The position numbers and the translations under genes are program-made. From Tolypocladium sp. Sup5 PDA-1 (Eukaryota > Ascomycota > Sordariomycetes > Hypocreales > Ophiocordycipitaceae): a DNA stretch of 64,000 bases. The stretch spans positions 372,001-436,000 of the forward strand of contig JPHH03000020.1 of the NCBI GenBank assembly GCA_000750105.3, read 5' to 3'. Below, piece by piece: positions 63,010 to 64,000 of the stretch (position 1 is the stretch's first letter; every line of letters starts with the position of its first letter). A model generated the notes under the pieces. That model saw only the letters and a list, made by a program, of their open reading frames with translations, made no database searches and had not been told where the DNA came from.

Positions 63010-64000
63010 TCATGCCAGCCCCATGAACTCGTTCTGCCGCAGGAAGCTCGTCGCCAGCTCGTCGCCTCCCTGCTCTGCCGCTTCCATCCAATGCACAGCA
63101 ACACACATGAGCCCTGCATCGTTCCTCACATCTCCTTCCTTGCCGCCCAGGCCCTGTCCATCGCCGCAACTCCCCGTGGCCCCTTGAACGCCCCTGGCAC
63201 TTCCGCCTGCGCCACCCAGAGTGCCGGCACTGGCCCCTCCGATGCCTCCGCGGACTCGCTCGCTTCTCCCGTACTTTTCCATGACTGTCTGCTTGAACAC
63301 CTCCCGGGGCTTGGAAAGCGGCAACGTTGTCCGCTCGACATACTCGGGATTCGACAGGTAAAAGAGCGCCAGTTCGCGCTGCGCCGTCGGGTATCCCTCC
63401 TTGGCCGTGATGGCCCACATCTTGCCAACGTCGTCGAGCTTGTACCTTGTCGACGGAGGCGGCGGAGTGCCTGTCGCTGACGGCACTGCCTCTGCTGGGG
63501 CGGTGTCATCCATGGGCGACTTGCGAGCATGGGTATGCGCCGCAATCACCTCGTCCGCCATCTCAACCATTGTCCGGCACACCTCGGATTTGAGCTTGAG
63601 AGCTGCTAGCCCAGTGTTCCAAAACGCCTTGCCTCGCTCAGGCTTATCCAGGACGGATGGGGGGACAAACGACGCAATCAGCTGCAGGTCTCGGAACAGG
63701 GACTTGGGCCGGATCGACGCATCCCGGAAGAGGTTCTGCAGCTCTCTCGTGATTGCATCCGTATTCGTAGCACTGCCGGACACAATCGACCGCGTCTCGG
63801 GGTTCGTTTGCCGCGATTGATATACGAACCCAGTTGGCGGGAGAGCGAGCTGCAGGGCCTGTGATCGTCGTTCCCTGACGTTATCAATGGTCCCTTCCAG
63901 TTGGATCTGGCGATTGCCGCCTCCATGATCTTCAACCACGCTTGAGCCGGCGTCCGACCTGTTTGCCCTGAGTTTCCGTGACCCATTCGATAGTAGTGAG
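63010..64000 (-). CDS. C-terminal part of a conserved Sel1-like/helical-repeat fungal protein
   Basis: The open frame runs off the right edge, so the protein starts beyond 64000; at least 330 residues are visible here (minus strand). It ends at a normal stop. The region is helical: DAITRELQNLFRDASIRPKS, GKAFWNTGLAALKLKSEVCR, YKLDDVGKMWAITAKEGYPT and AQRELALFYLSNPEYVERTT. A Gly/Ala-rich low-complexity segment (GGIGGASAGTLGGAGG) follows, then GLMCVAVHWMEAAEQGGDEL and ATSFLRQNEFMGLA. The AKEGYPTAQRELALFYL and HWMEAAEQGGDELA parts have the A-x-x-G-x-x-x-A-x pattern of Sel1-type repeats. Similar large fungal proteins are known to me only as uncharacterised. Function is unknown; protein-protein interaction is inferred. 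Confidence 0.75.
   Translation of the reverse strand, partial: SLLSNGSRKLRANRSDAGSSVVEDHGGGNRQIQLEGTIDNVRERRSQALQLALPPTGFVYQSRQTNPETRSIVSGSATNTDAITRELQNLFRDASIRPKSLFRDLQLIASFVPPSVLDKPERGKAFWNTGLAALKLKSEVCRTMVEMADEVIAAHTHARKSPMDDTAPAEAVPSATGTPPPPSTRYKLDDVGKMWAITAKEGYPTAQRELALFYLSNPEYVERTTLPLSKPREVFKQTVMEKYGRSERVRGGIGGASAGTLGGAGGSARGVQGATGSCGDGQGLGGKEGDVRNDAGLMCVAVHWMEAAEQGGDELATSFLRQNEFMGLA

Noticed and set aside
63678..63986. Possible start codon for the right-edge gene within the window
   Set aside because: The frame with the conserved C-terminal part remains open to the window edge without an ATG, so the start must be outside; the ATG seen near 63986 is in another frame.
1..64000. Transposons, CRISPR arrays, rRNA genes
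   Set aside because: No transposase or reverse-transcriptase motifs, no regularly spaced direct repeats with unique spacers, and no 5S or rDNA-like sequence were noticed; CRISPR is not expected in a fungal nucleus.

Overview
This window is nuclear DNA of a filamentous ascomycete, most likely a Sordariomycete and plausibly of the Hypocreales (inference from gene content). The genes carry short GT-AG introns of about 45-90 nt, often with a CTAAC/CTGAC branch-like box just before the acceptor. Gene families include Zn2Cys6 regulators, a GH18 chitinase, a bicupin oxalate decarboxylase, a fungal protoglobin, an Hsp70-like ATPase and a terpene cyclase of the chimeric fungal type. About 31 protein genes (two cut by the window edges), three decayed genes and one tRNA are supported. 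I joined exons by hand and checked that they keep frame.

Layout. 1-1633: two housekeeping genes, TRAPP subunit Trs31 (partial) and APC13. 1922-7843: an alpha-glucoside (maltose) use cluster with a Zn2Cys6 regulator, an MFS alpha-glucoside permease and a GH13 maltase; permease and maltase are divergent and share a promoter with paired CGG half-sites. 8469-10882: a protoglobin-domain protein and an APH-family kinase-like protein. 11000-19420: a small, partly ruined terpenoid locus. An intact P450 and an intact stand-alone terpene cyclase share a divergent promoter, and lie between a broken esterase and a broken phytanoyl-CoA dioxygenase; a Ser/Thr-rich membrane protein is also here. 20775-27194: a secreted chitinase and a secreted oxalate decarboxylase separated by almost 3.9 kb without recognisable genes. 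27351-29675: an 11-exon Hsp70-like gene. 31484-48104: mostly conserved cellular genes (RING protein, mevalonate kinase, ribosomal protein eL38, tRNA-Cys, nitronate monooxygenase, HAS1 helicase, a DHCR24-like FAD enzyme, small conserved fungal proteins). 49036-64000: a small membrane protein, a decayed F-box-like locus, a cell-surface protein, a regulator with two tandem Zn2Cys6 fingers, PARP, an F-box protein and the end of a Sel1-like protein.

How genes may work together. The permease would import alpha-glucosides, the cytosolic maltase would split them, and the neighbouring Zn2Cys6 protein is the natural candidate regulator. The P450 and terpene cyclase look like the surviving core of a terpenoid pathway whose dioxygenase and esterase have been lost. 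The cyclase resembles the N-terminal half of fungal bifunctional terpene synthases but has no prenyltransferase half, so it would need a prenyl diphosphate made elsewhere. Mevalonate kinase is an unlinked general supplier of isoprenoid precursors.

No transposon with recognisable coding sequence, CRISPR array or rRNA was seen. The main novelty candidates are the orphan terpene cyclase with its decaying cluster, the perfectly spaced double zinc finger regulator, the DHCR24-like enzyme and the repeat arrays near 18.3 kb and 22.0 kb.
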